This document shows, piece by piece, positions 37,395 to 51,009 of a DNA stretch of 64,000 bases. Source of the stretch: Chrysemys picta bellii (Eukaryota > Chordata > Testudines > Emydidae); the NCBI RefSeq assembly GCF_011386835.1, contig NC_088797.1, positions 94,002,264-94,066,263 of the forward strand, written 5' to 3'. The position numbers were made by a program, and so were the translations under genes. Position 1 is the first letter of the stretch; the number at the start of each line of letters is the position of its first letter. The notes below the pieces were generated by a model. That model was not told the DNA's origin. It searched no databases and was given only the letters and a program-made list of their open reading frames with translations.

Positions 37395-38683
37395 GCATTG
37401 TCTTTTTATAAAGGCAGTTGTGTTATACATTTACATATTGGCTTGTTTTGGAACAGTGGTTCGTCATAGGTGAACTTTTTAGTGCAGGATGCAGACTATA
37501 AGCATTTCTGTGAACAAGACATAGTTCTGTAACAGGAATCTGGTTTTATCATATGCTTCTGAAACCTATGAAGAAGGTTATTGAGTATACTAATTTAAAA
37601 GCTAGCTAGTTGAGTAACTTACGGTTAACTGCTTAAACTATGTCCATGGACCACTTATTTTGTTACATAATTATTAGCCTCTAATTGCTGTAGAGTACTC
37701 CTATGTTAGTAATTACTAAATTTGTAAATACAAAGCAGTAGCTAGTTTTTTGTAACTATACTAATTGAACACAGCTTATTACTACTTTTAACAGAAAGCT
37801 GTAGACTGCATGCAGTCTAATGTTCAAGACAGCATGTATTTTGGAATTTCATATGGTATCCAACCATGTAAATCTATCGTTGGTCTGAAAGAAGAACAGC
37901 TTAGTGACTTAAATATTAAAATGGTAAATTTTATTTTTTAACTTTGGCTAAAAATTGAGGTTTAATAAAAGAAAAAGGTAACTAATAAATTACCCGTTAT
38001 ACAAGATTGATGAATTCCAGAATAAATTAGAAAGCATTTTAAAAACTATTGAGTATATGTTTAACAGTAGGTATCTAGATGTCTTGATTATAGTCATATT
38101 TTTTTAGTACCTGAGAATAAACTTGTTTTAAATCATTAAAATAGATACTGCTCTGTAATATTAGAATTACTATGTATTAAATGTTTGTGACTTTGTTGAA
38201 AGTTTAATACATTAAATTCTTAAACTGTTTTAAGACTTTATTGTACTTTCACAACTTGTTAAACGTTTTGGTTAACACAGTTTGTAAATACCGAGGTCTC
38301 AAATTTATTACTTCAGTACAAGCCACATAGACTGCAAACAGATTTGTGGGGAGTTTGGAATGGTTAACTAAAATTACTTAACTGTTATCTTGTAGCTCAT
38401 GACAGTCTAATTTTTGAGTAATACTGGATAATTTGTGTAAACATATTCATATCTTCAGAAGATGTGACAAATTATCATCTTAGTGATTTCTTCAGCTTTT
38501 TTCATTTTTCTTTGTATAAGGGTAGTATTTCTTTGTTTTAAAAGAATTCATTTATTGTATTAGTTTAGTTAGCTTGATTGTGTACTCATATCTTTCTATA
38601 TTCTAATAACTGAAGGACTACAATAATCAGAAATGAAGAAAATGTGAAGACAAATCTGTGAATTCATGGTTTAAATTATAGTA
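37395..38683. other. Unassigned intronic DNA
   Basis: AT-rich sequence of PTEN intron 1. I recognise nothing in it. Confidence 0.5.
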
Positions 38684-39692
38684 CAGTAACTCTTCACTTA
38701 ACGTTGTCCTGGTTAATGTTTTGTTACGTTGCTGATCAATTAGAGAACGTGCTCGTTTAAAGTTGTGCAGTGTTCCCTTATAATGTTGTTTTGGCAGCCG
38801 CCTGCTTTGTCCACTGCTTGCAGAAAGAGCAGCCCATTGGAGCTAAGTGGTGGGGGCTGGGAACTAGGGTGGACTGGCAGCCCCCTCATCAGCCCCCCGC
38901 TCCCTTAAGTTCTCTGTGCAGCAGCCGCCCAGCAGGCTATCAATTGCCAGGCAGTTCAGCTCTCCCTCCTCCCACTGCAGTGTGCTGCTCCTGCCCTCTG
39001 CCTTAGAGCTGCTCCCTGGAGCCATCCTGTGCAGAGGGTGGGTAAGAGGGTTGCTAATGTCAGGGTGTCCTCTCCCCCTGCTCCTGTACCTCCACTCCAC
39101 AGAGTGGGGGGGACAGGACATGACAGGGCTCAGGGTGGAGGGAGCTTCTGGCAGCGGCTGCTCTCTCAACTTGCTGATCTACTTAAAAAGGCAGTGTACT
39201 TAGAGTGGGGTCAGCGTACTTAAAGGGGCAATGTCTCTGTCTGTCTCTCTCTCTCTCTCTCTTTCCTCTCTCTGCCATGCTGTCTCCTCCCTCCATTCAT
39301 GCTGCCTTGTTGAATTTGAGGCTACATTAACAACAATGTGTTTAACCCTTGTGGGCTCAGTTGAGTGCTAGTTCATCTTTTGGCAGTAAGGTATTCCTTG
39401 GGAAATATCCCACCCTCTGACTCCACCACCTCAACAGTATTAAATTATGTGTTTAAAACTTAGGGAGAGGGGGAGAGTGTGTGTGTGTGTGTGTGTGTGT
39501 GTACACATACACACACAAAAATAGTGTTTTGTCTGGTGAACAAAAATGTCCCTGGAACCTACCTCTCCCTCTTCCCCCTCCTCCCCCCCATTTACATTCA
39601 TTCTTATGGGGAAATTGAATTCACTTAATATTGTTTTGCTTAAAATTGCGTTTTTCAGGAACATAACTGCAACGTTAAGCGAGGAGTTACTA
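38684..39692. mobile_element. Tigger-like nonautonomous element, copy 2 (TA-flanked)
   Basis: Left end CAGTAACTCTTCACTTAACG, right end complement TAGTAACTCCTCGCTTAACG, with TA on each side (38682-38683, 39693-39694). Same family as 24103-24728. A (TC)n tract near 39237-39262 and a (GT)n tract near 39477-39501 lie inside. Confidence 0.85.
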
Positions 39693-40017
39693 TAATTTAA
39701 AGTTTAGTTCATGGATTACTATTTAACCCTACATTCATCTAATCAACATCCAGTGAGGATTCAACTTTAAATAGCGCATCTTGAATTTTGTTCAACCAGG
39801 CTTTCTGTACTCAAATTCACTGTTTCTTTTCTAAGCTCTTTTGGTTTCATGTATCTCTCTTTATTTTAGAACTTAATTTATTTTTTCTCAGACTATCTCA
39901 ACTATACTGAGATACTGATTACGATATCTGGGACTTTAGTGCAGATGTAGAGCACTGTTATGGTATGTAGCTGTTCATACTTAAACATTTAATTTTTCTT
40001 ACAAACATTTTATTTAC

Positions 40018-42460
40018 ACATAAGAACGGACATACTGGGTCATACCAGTGATCTGTCTAGCCCAATGTCCTGTTTTCTGACAGTGGCCAATGCCAGGTGT
40101 GTCAGAGGGAATGAACAGAATGGGCAGTAATCGAGTGATCCGTCCCCTGTCATCTACTCCCAGCTTCTAGCATCAGAAGCTGGGGACACCTAGAGCATGG
40201 GGTTGCATCCCTGACAATCTTGGCTAATAATCCTTGATGTACCTATCCTGCATGAACTTCTCTAATTCTTTTTTGAACCCCATTATAATTTTGGCCTTCA
40301 CAACATCCCCTGGCAATGAGTTCCACAGGTTCACTTTGCATTGTGTGAAGAAGTACCTCCTTACGTTTGTTTTAAACCTGCTGCCTACTAACTTCATTAG
40401 ATGACCCCTTCATTGTTCTTGTTACCCGAAGGAGTAAATAACACATACTTATTCACTTTCTCCACACTATTCATGATTTTACAGACCTCTCATATCCCCC
40501 CCATTAGCCCTCTCTTTTCTGGCTGAACAGTCCCAGTCTTTTTAATCTCTCATGTGAAAGCTGTTCCATATCCCAAATGATTTTTTTACTCTTCTCTGTA
40601 CCTTTTTCAATTTGAATATCTTTTTTTGAGATGGGGTGACCAGACCTGCTCACAATATTCAAGGTGTGGGCATACCTTGGATTTATATAGTGCTATATGA
40701 TCTTTTGTCTTATCTATTCCTAATGGTTCCTAACATTTTTTAGCTTTTTTGACTGCCACTGCACATTGAGCGGATGTTTTCAGAGGACTATCCACAATGA
40801 CTCCAAGATCTTTCTTGAATGGTAATGGCCAATTTAGTTCCCATCATTCTGTATGTATAGTTCGAATCGTTTTCCAATATGCATTACTTTGCATTTATCA
40901 ACCCTGAATTTCATCTGCCATTTTGTTACCTAGTCACCCAGTTTTGTAAGATCCCTTGGTAACTCTTCAGTCAGCTTTGGACTGAACTATTTTGAGTAAT
41001 TTTGTATCATCTCCAAATTTTGCCACTTCACTGATAAGCCTTTTTTCCTGATCATTTACCACTGGTCCCGGTACAGATCCCTGTGAGGGACACCACTGTT
41101 TACTTCTTTCCCTTCTGAAAACTGATAATTTATTCTTATTCTTTGTTGCCTGTCTTTTAACCAGTTACTGATCCATGAGAGGACTTTCCCTTTTTATCCC
41201 ATGATAAGATTACTTTGCTTAAGAGCCTTTAGTGTGGGACTTTGTCAAAGGCTTTCTGAAAATCTAAGCACACTATATCCACTGGATCCCCCTTGTCCGC
41301 ATGTTTGCTTGCCTCACCTCAAAGAATTCTAATAGATTGGTGAGACATGTTTTCCCATTACAAAAACCATGTTCTCTTCCCCTAACAAATTGTGTTCATC
41401 TATGTGTCTAATAATTCTGATTTTTGTGATCGCTTCAACCAGTTTGCCTATTACTGAAGTTAGGCTTACTGACCTAGAATTGTCAGGATCACCTCTGGAG
41501 CCTTTGTTTGAAAATTATCACATTAGCTATTTTCCAGTCATCTAGTACAGAAGCTGATTTAAATGATTTAAAGGTTACATAGCGCAATTTCATATTTGAG
41601 TTCCATCAGACCCTTTGGGTGAATAGCATGTGGTCCTGGTGACTTATTACTGTTTAGTTTGTTCCAAAACCACCTCTGACACCTCAACCTGGGACAGTTA
41701 CTCAGAGTTTTCACCTAGAAAGAATGGCTCAGGTATGGGAATCTCCCTCATACCCTCTGCAGTGAATCTGGCTGCAGAAAATTGATATAATTTTTCTACA
41801 ATAGCCTTATCTTCCTTGAGTGTCCCTTTAGCGCCTCAGTCATCCAGTGGTGACTCCACAGTGTTGGCAGGCTTCCTCCTTTCGATGTACGTAAAAAATG
41901 GTTTGCTGTTAGCTTTTGAGTCTCTTGGCTAGTTTCTCCTCAGTCTTTTTTGGCCTGCTTTATTATACTTTTACAGTTGACTTGCCAACATTTATGCTCT
42001 TTTCTATTTTCCTCAGTAGGATTTAACTTAGAGTTTTTAAAGGATGCCTTTTTGCCTCTAAGCATTTCTTTCACTTTGTTTATCTATGCTTGCACCTTTT
42101 TGGTCCTCTGACCTTGTTTTTTAATTTGTGGTATACATTTAATTTGAACCTCTCTTATGGTATGCAGCTTTCAGGTATTTTACTTTTGTGATCGTATCTT
42201 TTAATTTCTGTTTAACTAGCTTCCTCATTTTTGTGTAATCTCCTTTTTGAAATTAAAAGCTACTGTGGTGGGCTTTTCATGTGTCTTCCCCCACTCCCCC
42301 ATAAGAATGTTAAATTTAGTTAAATTATAGTCGTTATTATCAAGTAGTTCAGCTATATTCTTGGACCAGATCCCTGTGCTCCATTTAGGAATAAATCAAG
42401 AATTGCCTCTCCTCTTGTGGGCTCCAGGAGTAGCTGCTCCAAGAAGCAGTCCTCTTTTTT
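40018..42460 (-). mobile_element. CR1-type LINE, antisense, about 2.4 kb, decayed
   Basis: Read on the minus strand, the decayed translation contains reverse-transcriptase stretches of the CR1 clade: VPQGSVPGP, EVAKFGDDTKLLKIVQSKAD (where the family has FADDTKL) and KWQMKFRVDKCKVMHIGK, with upstream EVVLEQTKQ and palm-like NLLGEENMVFVMGK. Many stops and frameshifts interrupt it. The 3' end lies at about 40018 (TAAGAACGGACATACTGGGT on the plus strand), next to the sauropsid-type tail (TGGCCAATGCCAGGTG). In the catalytic motif the first residue of ADD is now G. It is inserted antisense in PTEN intron 1. Confidence 0.8.
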
Positions 42461-43065
42461 GAAACAGGATGCTTATGTTCTTTCCTCAGATTATATGTAT
42501 GGCATTGAGATAAATGTGTGAATCAGGAGCAATTCAGACAGAATAGTCTAATGCTGGGGCCAAAAATGGGGAAATTGGGCTTTCCCTATCTATACCATAA
42601 AGAAATACCTTCATAATACTTCCAAGATACTGTAAATGCTCCTCCGCTGAATGTTGCATATTTAGGACTTCAGACATACTGAAGATAGAATGCCACCTCA
42701 ACCATTAGCTCTGCATTATTTGTGTAGGGTTGCCAGTCCCTCCTTACCCGAGGCATGAATTTCAGTATCTTTAAGTGTACTCTAGTACTGAGCTTCTACT
42801 TTAGGATCTTGCTGATGTCTTAAGGTAGCTTTTAGTTTGGAATGTTTTTGTAATTTAAAACTGCATAACATTTTTATTTTTAAAATAGACTTTTATAGGT
42901 GTGGATGCTATAGGTGTGAAGAAGTATAGCACTCTTTCCTCAAAGTTCTTGTTGTCTTGGTTCTGTAATGGATTGTTTTTCCAGTGAATGTTAGTGTTTT
43001 GTCCAACTGTAAATGTTTCTGATGGATTAATTTTGTCTGAGTTTGTAACAAGTGGGGTGTGTGGT

Positions 43066-43066
<1 letters not shown>
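42461..43066. other. Unassigned intronic DNA
   Basis: AT-rich sequence without a recognisable feature. Confidence 0.4.

Positions 43067-43100
<34 letters not shown>
43067..43100. repeat. Poly-T tract of 34
   Basis: An uninterrupted T run. The poly-lysine and poly-phenylalanine openings over it are artefacts. Confidence 0.97.
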
Positions 43101-43101
<1 letters not shown>

Positions 43102-43129
43102 TGGCAGACATTCAGTGTGCTCTGGGATT

Positions 43130-44138
43130 ACACTCCTGGGGAAATTCTGTGCCACTGCACAGAATTTGTCCCCCACAGATTTCTTTGCTTCCCCATAGAA
43201 AAATGACTTTCTGAGGGGGAAGCAAAGGAAAGCCACAAGAGCGGTCATGCGACTCTACCCAGTAGTATATTTCGGGGACCCAGGACAGCTGTCAGAGAGG
43301 TAAATGACTGTGGGGCAGGAGGCGGGACTAGAGGAGATCCAGTTGGAGGTGGCTCCTACCCTGCGCTGGGTTTAGCTGCTAGTCCCAACTGGGCTGGGGA
43401 GGACGGGACTTCCTCTTCCCTTGCATGGCATCTGCGGCCAGGTCAGACCCACCCCCAGATTTCTCCCCCAGCTGACGGAAGCTCTGCAAACTCTCCCTCC
43501 CGCTTACTGCACCCATTGCTCCTCAACTGCAGGAGGAGGGATCCCTGTACAGGGAGCTGCTCCCCCATCCACCCAACCCCTGTGCATCCAGGTCCTCCTG
43601 CCGAGCCTCATCCCCCTGCACTCAACACCCCCCCCACACACCCAACGAGCCCCATTTCCCCTGCACCACCCCGATGAGCCACCCGCATCCAAACCCCACT
43701 GAGCCTCAATCAGCTGCATCTGGACCCACTGTGCCCCTGGCACCCATACCCCCTGCTGAGCTCTGTTCCCGCCACACCCAGACCCCCCCTGCTGATCACC
43801 AACCACTTCACCTGGACCCTCCCTACAGAGTCGCATTACCGTTGCACTCAGAACCTCTTGCTGAGCCTGCCTGTCCACTCCTGGTACACCTGGCAGAAAG
43901 GGGCCCGGTCCTTGCGCTGTGTCAGGGTTGGATGCAGCCTCACCACTGAGTCTGTATCCCGGGGGGAGCTGCCCAGTGATCTCCTACTCTGTGCAGCCAG
44001 TGGCCTGTGCTCCCCATTGCCATGCTGGAGCCTCCACATTTATTTGACAAAATTTGCTGAAATTTAAAATATTGTGTGCAGAATTTTTATTTGGCACAGA
44101 ATTTTTAATGTTTTGGCGCAGAATGCCTTCAGGAGTAG
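43130..44138. mobile_element. Nonautonomous DNA transposon with CTCCTG ends
   Basis: Left ACTCCTGGGGAAATTCTGTG and right GGCGCAGAATGCCTTCAGGA form inverted ends, with an inner repeat of GCACAGAATTT on both sides. TA lies next to each end, which suggests a Tc1/mariner-like origin. The C-rich middle (43430-43860) gives proline-rich openings that are not genes. Confidence 0.6.
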
Positions 44139-44339
44139 GGATTAGTCTGTTATGCAAGACGCGCCCTCCCCTACCCCCCCCCAACCACACACATTCTGGA
44201 AAGAATCATTGCTTTCGTGCATTTATTGCTTAATTTATTTTTGTTCCTTAATTAACAGCCATGTTTCCTTATTAAAGTAATTTTGAACTGTTGAACTTAA
44301 TTCATAGTTTACAAATTTATTTTCCAAATGTTTCCTTAA

Positions 44340-44438
<99 letters not shown>

Positions 44439-45429
44439 TAAGATTTATATTTATGCTGATACTCTGTGAATTATTTGCATATCTATTTTTTTTTAAATAC
44501 TCATAATTCATGTTGTAGTTTAACCTTTAATGCCTGTAATAAGTAGGTTGGATAGAGTACACATGATCTTCTGCTTAGAGGTACTTAGGGGAGGGCAAAG
44601 TTTGGTGTAAAAGTGGTCTTTGGTTGTATTTCTGTAAAATGAAGTGCATTTCTAGGGATTGTATTCTAGGCCATTGTTCTATGTACACATCAAATTCATA
44701 CAATCAGCTTTTAAGGTGTAACATTGATCTGGGCTAATTGTGTTGGAAAAGTGCTTAAATGACTTAAGAGCATGACCCCTAACTCCTATAGATCTTTTTG
44801 AAAATCTGAGTTTTCCAGAGCAGCTAACCTTAAATTTCTAATGTAAAATACCAAGCAGAAATACTTGCCAGAAACATAAGTGAGTTAAGAGCACAAGTCC
44901 CATTTAAAAGTTGATGGAACTCATGTTCATAAGTCACTTCAGGTGCTTTTGAAAATTCCACCCTCTCTGTGGCAACTGGAGAATAAGTGAAATTATGATC
45001 TCACAAGAGTTAAAACTAAGGAATTGAGAGGGAAGCACAATTAGTTACTTAAAGTATTTTTTTTTTGTCCATTTAACTCCAGTGTCTAAAAAACACTTTG
45101 TAGAAAAATGTTCATAAGTTTCAGCATTGTTTCCTCTGTCTGAGGGGGGAATACTTAGGCAAAACCAGGGAAGACCTGGTTTGATATACCTGGTATTTCC
45201 AAGGTGTAAATGGCATTAAAGAAAACAACCTTAAACCCCAGTGCCTTGGAGGGGGAACTTTCAGGCTTCCTTTGTCCATCGTGCATATGCCAAAAGTTAC
45301 AAACCTAATTTAAAACACATCCTCATTCATATTTAAATTAAACGGGATCTTGCAATATTGGTTCAGAATATTAAGGCACTTCTCTGTTAGATAAAAGGCA
45401 TTGTATTCCGTACTTGCATAGCGCTTTGG

Positions 45430-45715
45430 CCTTGTCTCCACTGTAACATGAAACCATTATGCACACAGTTGTCAGCAATTGGGTTGACTGAGCTCATACT
45501 GAGTGTGCTTGAGCTTCAAGTGTAAATGGGGACAAACCATGTTCAACAACATTTAGAGAACACTACATAGAGTAAATGGAAACAATCATGGTTAAACCCT
45601 GCACAACTAACTGCCTCTGTCTACACTTGAAGCTTGACCATGCTCAGTACCAGGTTAGCGAAACCAAATTATTACAACTCTGTGCATAATGGCTTAATTT
45701 TGTATTCCAAGTAAG
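45430..45715. repeat. Fold-back MITE
   Basis: AACCATTATGCACACAGTTGT at 45452-45472 recurs inverted at 45673-45693 (ACAACTCTGTGCATAATGG). Inner segments (GAGCTTCAAGTGTAAA and CTACACTTGAAGCTTG) are also inverted. The outer ends are not precisely defined. Confidence 0.65.
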
Positions 45716-46271
45716 CCTTTGTGTCCTAGTGCTCCTAATATTACAGGAGCAATGCTAACACATCTTAATGCACTTCTTAGAGCAACATTTCTCAAAGTCT
45801 AGGGCCACAGCCTCCCAAGGGGCTTGGTAAAGGGTGTGTGAAGGACTGTCTAGTGGGGTGTGTGTAAATTATGATTGAGAGGCCTTTCACAACTCATAGT
45901 AAGGGAGAAGTGAGAGAGGTACAGTATTTATTTATTTACAAGTAACAGCGCTTATTGATCAGTTAATTGCATAGCTGTGTGATTCCAGCCTGGATGGGGG
46001 AAACTACAGATGTGAGTCCTGGTCTTCCCAAATCAGTCCTGTCAATTCCCCTTTCCCCCCCGCCACCCATTTTGTGCCTTGTTTATTGACAGTCTCAGTA
46101 GGTAGATCTGGGAACTCCCAAGGTGGTGCTTGACTGGTCTTTGTCCTAATTTTTTCTTTACAAAACAACTTTTATTTACAATTTTTAACGAAGTATAGTC
46201 ACTCTGCTCCTCAGGAGAGATTTTATTCAGAATTCTCAGGGATCCCAGTAACTCAGATGATCAATCCATAA

Positions 46272-46560
46272 TTAAGGCTATTTTTTAATGTCAGATATTT
46301 TTAGTAAAAGTCATGGACAGGTCACGGGCAATAAAAAAAAAAAAATTCACAACCTGTGACCCGTCCATGACTTGTACTGTATACCCCTTACTAAATCTGG
46401 GGGGGAGGGGGCACGGCGATCCTGGGGTTGTCATGGGGGGTAGCCTGGGGGAGTAGCTCGGGATCCCCACTGGGGCTGGGGTGAGGATGGTTGGCGGGGG
46501 CTGGCAGGCTTCCTCCCTGGTTTCGTGCAGATCCCTGGAAGCGGCACTTGTACCCACCTA
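46272..46560. repeat. Partial copy of the 35336-35958 family
   Basis: It shares AATTAAGGCT, TTTTTAGTAAAAGTCATGGA and the GGACAGGTCACGGGC fold-back with the element at 35336-35958. The remainder is a G-rich tail. The right end is unclear. Confidence 0.6.
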
Positions 46561-47074
46561 TTTTAGAACTCCTTTTTAATAACCGTTTTATTTCTGAACT
46601 GCTAAACATTTTCTCTTATTAAGAAATATTCTGTTTTTTGATTTAACATTGCAAATACTTCCTGTTCTGATTGAGCATTGAGTCTGGATAGTTGGGTTCT
46701 ACTCCTATTACAGTTAGCCATGAGAGGCATCCCTCTTAAAGACCAAGCTACCAAAACTTGTCCCAAGATTCTGGTCTGATTTGCTTGAATCTGTTACTGG
46801 AAGGACTTTTTAGGCTCTGTCTCAAATCCTCTGATGATCAGGGACTCCAGTCCACATTCCTGTTTCATGGCACAGATTCCAGAAGATGCTCTTTGAAACC
46901 AGTCCCCACTGAAATCTGGAACTGCCATTGGTAAGGAGTTGGCTTGCTTCTTCAGTACCACCACAGCTGTGGTATTCAGTCTTCAAGGTAGGTCACCCAG
47001 AGACCTCTGGTGACAAGTGACTTTCCTTGGTATAGAGTAATAACTACCTTGAGAACTTCAAACCAACAAGAGAG

Positions 47075-47262
47075 ATAATGGAGTCTCCATTTAAGTCTTC
47101 AAAGCAAGACTAGATGTTTTTCTGGGAGACATGCTTTAGTTAAACACAAGTAATTGGGCTCAGTGCAGAGATAACTGGATGGCATTCTGGATGGCTATAC
47201 AGGAGGACAGACTAGATGATCGAATAGTCCTATCTAGCCTTAATCTGAATCTGGGGAGTTAA
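47075..47262 (+). mobile_element. CR1 LINE 3'-end fragment, sense
   Basis: CTTCAAAGCAAGACTAGATG, GGAGGACAGACTAGATGAT and ATCTAGCCTTAATCTGAAT match the 3' tail of turtle CR1 elements, reading 5' to 3' on the plus strand. Confidence 0.7.
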
Positions 47263-48166
47263 AAGTTCCAACAAGTCTGTGCTGAGATCATGGGTCTGAT
47301 CGGTCAAAATTCTTGGCAGCTTGGAGTAGTACCATCTGCAATAGCATTAGTACTGTTCTTCACCAGGAAGCATAGTCAGCAGGGAGATGGCTTCCTCTAA
47401 GATGGAGTGCTTTTCACTGTTGCTGAGCAGAGAAAGTCTTTCTTCCCTCATTCCCTCTTTCCTCAACTGTGTACAGCAGTTATTTGGTTCTAGGGAATGT
47501 CATACTGCTACTAGGAGTAAAAGTTAGAGGTTCATACTGGGCTCCATTGGTTCCAGGATTCCCATATTTATCCTGTCTCAGCAGCTTTCTTGTTGCCTTC
47601 CGTTTCCTGGGCTCCCTTAGGGGTATCTTGACTACAGACTTCAGGACTCCTCAGGTGAGTACAACAATTGAGGCTCTTTCTTTTGAGGGACCGGAATTGA
47701 GCTCCAACATGGATGACTTTCTCTTTCCATGCCCTAAAGGCCTCAAGCAGCTTGAGATCTTTGACCATTACCAAGAAGTTTTAAAAGGGTCATGTGACTT
47801 CTGGTGGAGCAAGAAAGTAGCCCTGGTTAGCTCCCACTCACCCTTTCTCTAATTTACAGCAGAATTTACAGCAGAGCCCTCCACTTACAGTGGCTCTATA
47901 CCACTGAGGGAGTTGAGAGTAGAGACAGGTAAGAATAGATTGGTAGGAATAGGAGCAGAAAAGATCCGAGCAGGCTGAAGGCCTTTGTTCCCCACCACCA
48001 CTGGAGCTACACTGTCAGCATTGCTGGAGGTGAGCGAGAGGCCCATTTGCCTACTTGCTGAGATATACACAGTGAAAGGCTTTACCACACCCGTAGCCTT
48101 TCTGGTAGCAGGAGACAGTCTGTCTTTATTTTCTGGGAAGCTGAAAAGAGAAGTGAATGGGTTGGC

Positions 48167-48231
48167 CTACTTTCTAGGAGGTCTGTAAGGTTCTAGGAAT
48201 AGGTCCACCCTACTTTCTAGGAGGTCTGTAA
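48167..48231. repeat. Local duplication
   Basis: CTACTTTCTAGGAGGTCTGT plus AAGG occurs at 48167-48190 and again at 48208-48231, separated by 17 bp. Confidence 0.8.
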
Positions 48232-48479
48232 GGAGCAGCAGAATTGCAGTCTGGGGACGATCTTTTGAACTCATTGGTACTGCAGCAGCAGGATGCATAC
48301 TGTTTTCCAGTCTGAAAGTTGAAGTGGCATGACTGGCAGGTCCATCCCCTTTGGAGAATCACAAAGAACAGCAGCGGTGCCAGAAAACAAAGTGTGAAGT
48401 AGGTGGACTTAGTTAATATCTAGCTAGAAATCTGGGCAACAGTTGGCAAGTCTGAAAAGTTCAGAAGAGGGTAAAACAA

Positions 48480-49040
48480 AAGAGGAAAATATACAAGTTA
48501 AAGAGCTGGAGTGAGAAGAAGACTTAGCAGTTCTGCAGATGGCTCAAGTGTGCCACAGATTACTGCCAATTTAACTCTGGTGCTGGAAACCCGCTTGAGC
48601 AAGCTTGAAGAAAAAATTAAATGACAGTTGGACAGTGAATAGTCAGATGAACTAGTAGTATCCATTACAGAGATGGACTCTAGAATTACTGCATTGAGGA
48701 TGACCTGGAGGGTCAAGAGGAGAGATGTATGACCCTAGTGTCTCCTAACAAAACATTGACTGAAAAGGTGGAATATGTGGAAAATGGGGGACCTAGGAAA
48801 AAATACCAGGATTCTAGGGCTGCCGGAAGGCACCAAAGGCAAATAACATATAAATACTTTGAAACTTGGAGTCTGAAAGTCTTGAATCGGTTGGTCAGAT
48901 CAGATAAAGTTAAGATTGAAAGACTTCAATCCCGTGTGCTATCACTGCACAACAGAAATTTGACTAGACCACATCCTGTTATAGTACGGCTACACAACTT
49001 AGAGACCAGGTTTTGGTTCTCAACACAGCTGGGAAGTTAA
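48480..49040 (+). pseudogene. L1-like ORF1 protein relic
   Basis: Decayed frames encode a coiled-coil-like segment (SITEMDSRITALRMTWRV, heptad-like), then LTEKVEYVENGGPRKKYQDS, where L1 ORF1 proteins have the LTEKVDDLENRSRRNN-type entry to the RRM. Further on come KYFETWSLKVLN and RPHPVIVRLHNLETRFW, the usual RRM end and C-terminal-domain start of an RNA-binding L1 ORF1p. At least two frameshifts and an internal stop are present. In an active element this trimeric RNA chaperone would bind LINE RNA. This copy cannot make it. Confidence 0.75.
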
Positions 49041-51009
49041 AAGAAATAAAAGTGGAGGGTGACTGAGACAACTCCTATCAAGACCCTTTTATCGGTGCAC
49101 AGAGGAAAAGGGTTGAGTTTACACAAGTCTGCACACAGCTCCATAGGAAAAAGCGTCAATCTGCATTGTCTCCCCACCCACCCACCCAAGCAAGCCTGAA
49201 AATATATGGGGTGGGTCAGTCTCACACTCTTTTTATATACCAGAAGCGCAAAAGTTCCTGAACTCAGTCCTGGAACCAAATGCAGGAGATCAAGAACTGG
49301 GAACTAATTAGATTAAAGTTAAATAGCACTTAATCAAGGGCCCTATAAGTATCAGGAAAGTGGAATTTGGACAACTTTTGAATGTAATAAAACAAAATGG
49401 TTATGCGTGTTCAGGAAAATACTGCCTCCGTGGCAGAAATCTTTAGAATGATTTTATATTGTGTATTAGGAATATTAAATAATTTTCAATAAATCATGGC
49501 ACAGAAATTAAAGTTAGGAAAATTTGTAAGTATTAAGGATATTAGGAAATATCAAGTATAAGGAGGAAATTAAAATAGAATGTTTCTTTGAAATACATGG
49601 TTTAAGGTTGTTATAGTTGGTAATGATATTGAATGTATATGCAGGGAATCTGATAATAGGAAGGACTTGAGGTTTTTTCCTCCAAAACTGCCAAAGGGCA
49701 TACTAGGATATATCTGATTTTGATACCAAAATTTCTTTTCCATTGAATTATTAATGTTAGAGTTTGATTAATACATATCTTGGACCAGGCACCTGTCTTC
49801 ATAAAAATAGTCTAATTCATGAATAGGGAAAAGAAGAAATTTAGTAATATATTGTTAAAAGACAAAAACTTTGTGAATAAAATGGAAAAAGCATTGATAG
49901 TTCTTGTGGATATATCCTGTATATAATTAGGTGGGAGGCCTTTAAAGCTATAATTATCCCAGAAAGTAGTTGTAGGGAAAAAGACCAGCAAAAATAAGTG
50001 GACATAGAGGAACAAATTTACAGTTTGCAGAAGCATTCTTATTTGACTGATGATACAAAGTTAAAACCAAGAGATTAAAAACACGGAGAGCATTAGAAGC
50101 ACTGATAATAGAGAAAAAAAAAAAACCAAACAGCTCTCTTATTTGTTAGACAAAGGCTTTATGAATGGGGGTACAAATCTATCAGACTTATTTCCAGCCT
50201 AAGACCCAGAACAGCTATGCAGTACCTTAAGGACAAAATGGAATACACCAAAAAAAAAAAAAAGGGTGGGGGGGAATCTACAAATTACTAGTGGAATATT
50301 TGAGAGATACTAGCAAATATGTATAGCAGTATCTTAACATGCCCAGACTGACATACAATGAAAGAGTAGTACTTATTAGCTCAGTAACACAAGAAGAAAT
50401 AGAAATGGTGTAGTCATCACTAAAATCGGGGGAAAGTCCTGTTCCAGATGGATATGCTTCTGAAGTCTCTTAAAATTTTTAAAAAATAGGTAATGCCTTG
50501 TTAGCAAATGTATTTGAAACCTGTCAATTGCCCAAGAAGATTGAGAGTGGTAGCTGTGTTAGTCTGTATCGGCAAAAAGAATGAGTACTTGTGGCACCTT
50601 AAGAGACTGACAAATTTATTTGGGCATAAGCTTTCATGGGCTAAAACCCACTTCATCGGATGCATGCAGTGGAAAATACAGTAGGAAGATATATATACAC
50701 ACACACACACAGAACATGAAAAAAGGGTGTTGCCTTACCAACTCTAAGGAGACTAATCAGTTAAGGTGGGCTTTGTTGCAAGGATAGGTTCCTGGGTTAG
50801 TGTTTTTGTTGTGTGGTTGCTGGTGAGTATTTTCTTCAGGTTGGGGGGCTGTCTGTAAGTGAGGACTGGTCTGTCTCCCAAGGTCTGTGAGAGTGAGTGA
50901 TCGTCCTTCAGGATAGGTTGTAGATGCGCTGGAGCGGTTTTAGTTGGGGTCTGAAGGTGACGGCTAGTGGTGTTCTGTTACTTTATTTGTTGGGCCTGTC
51001 CTGGAGTAA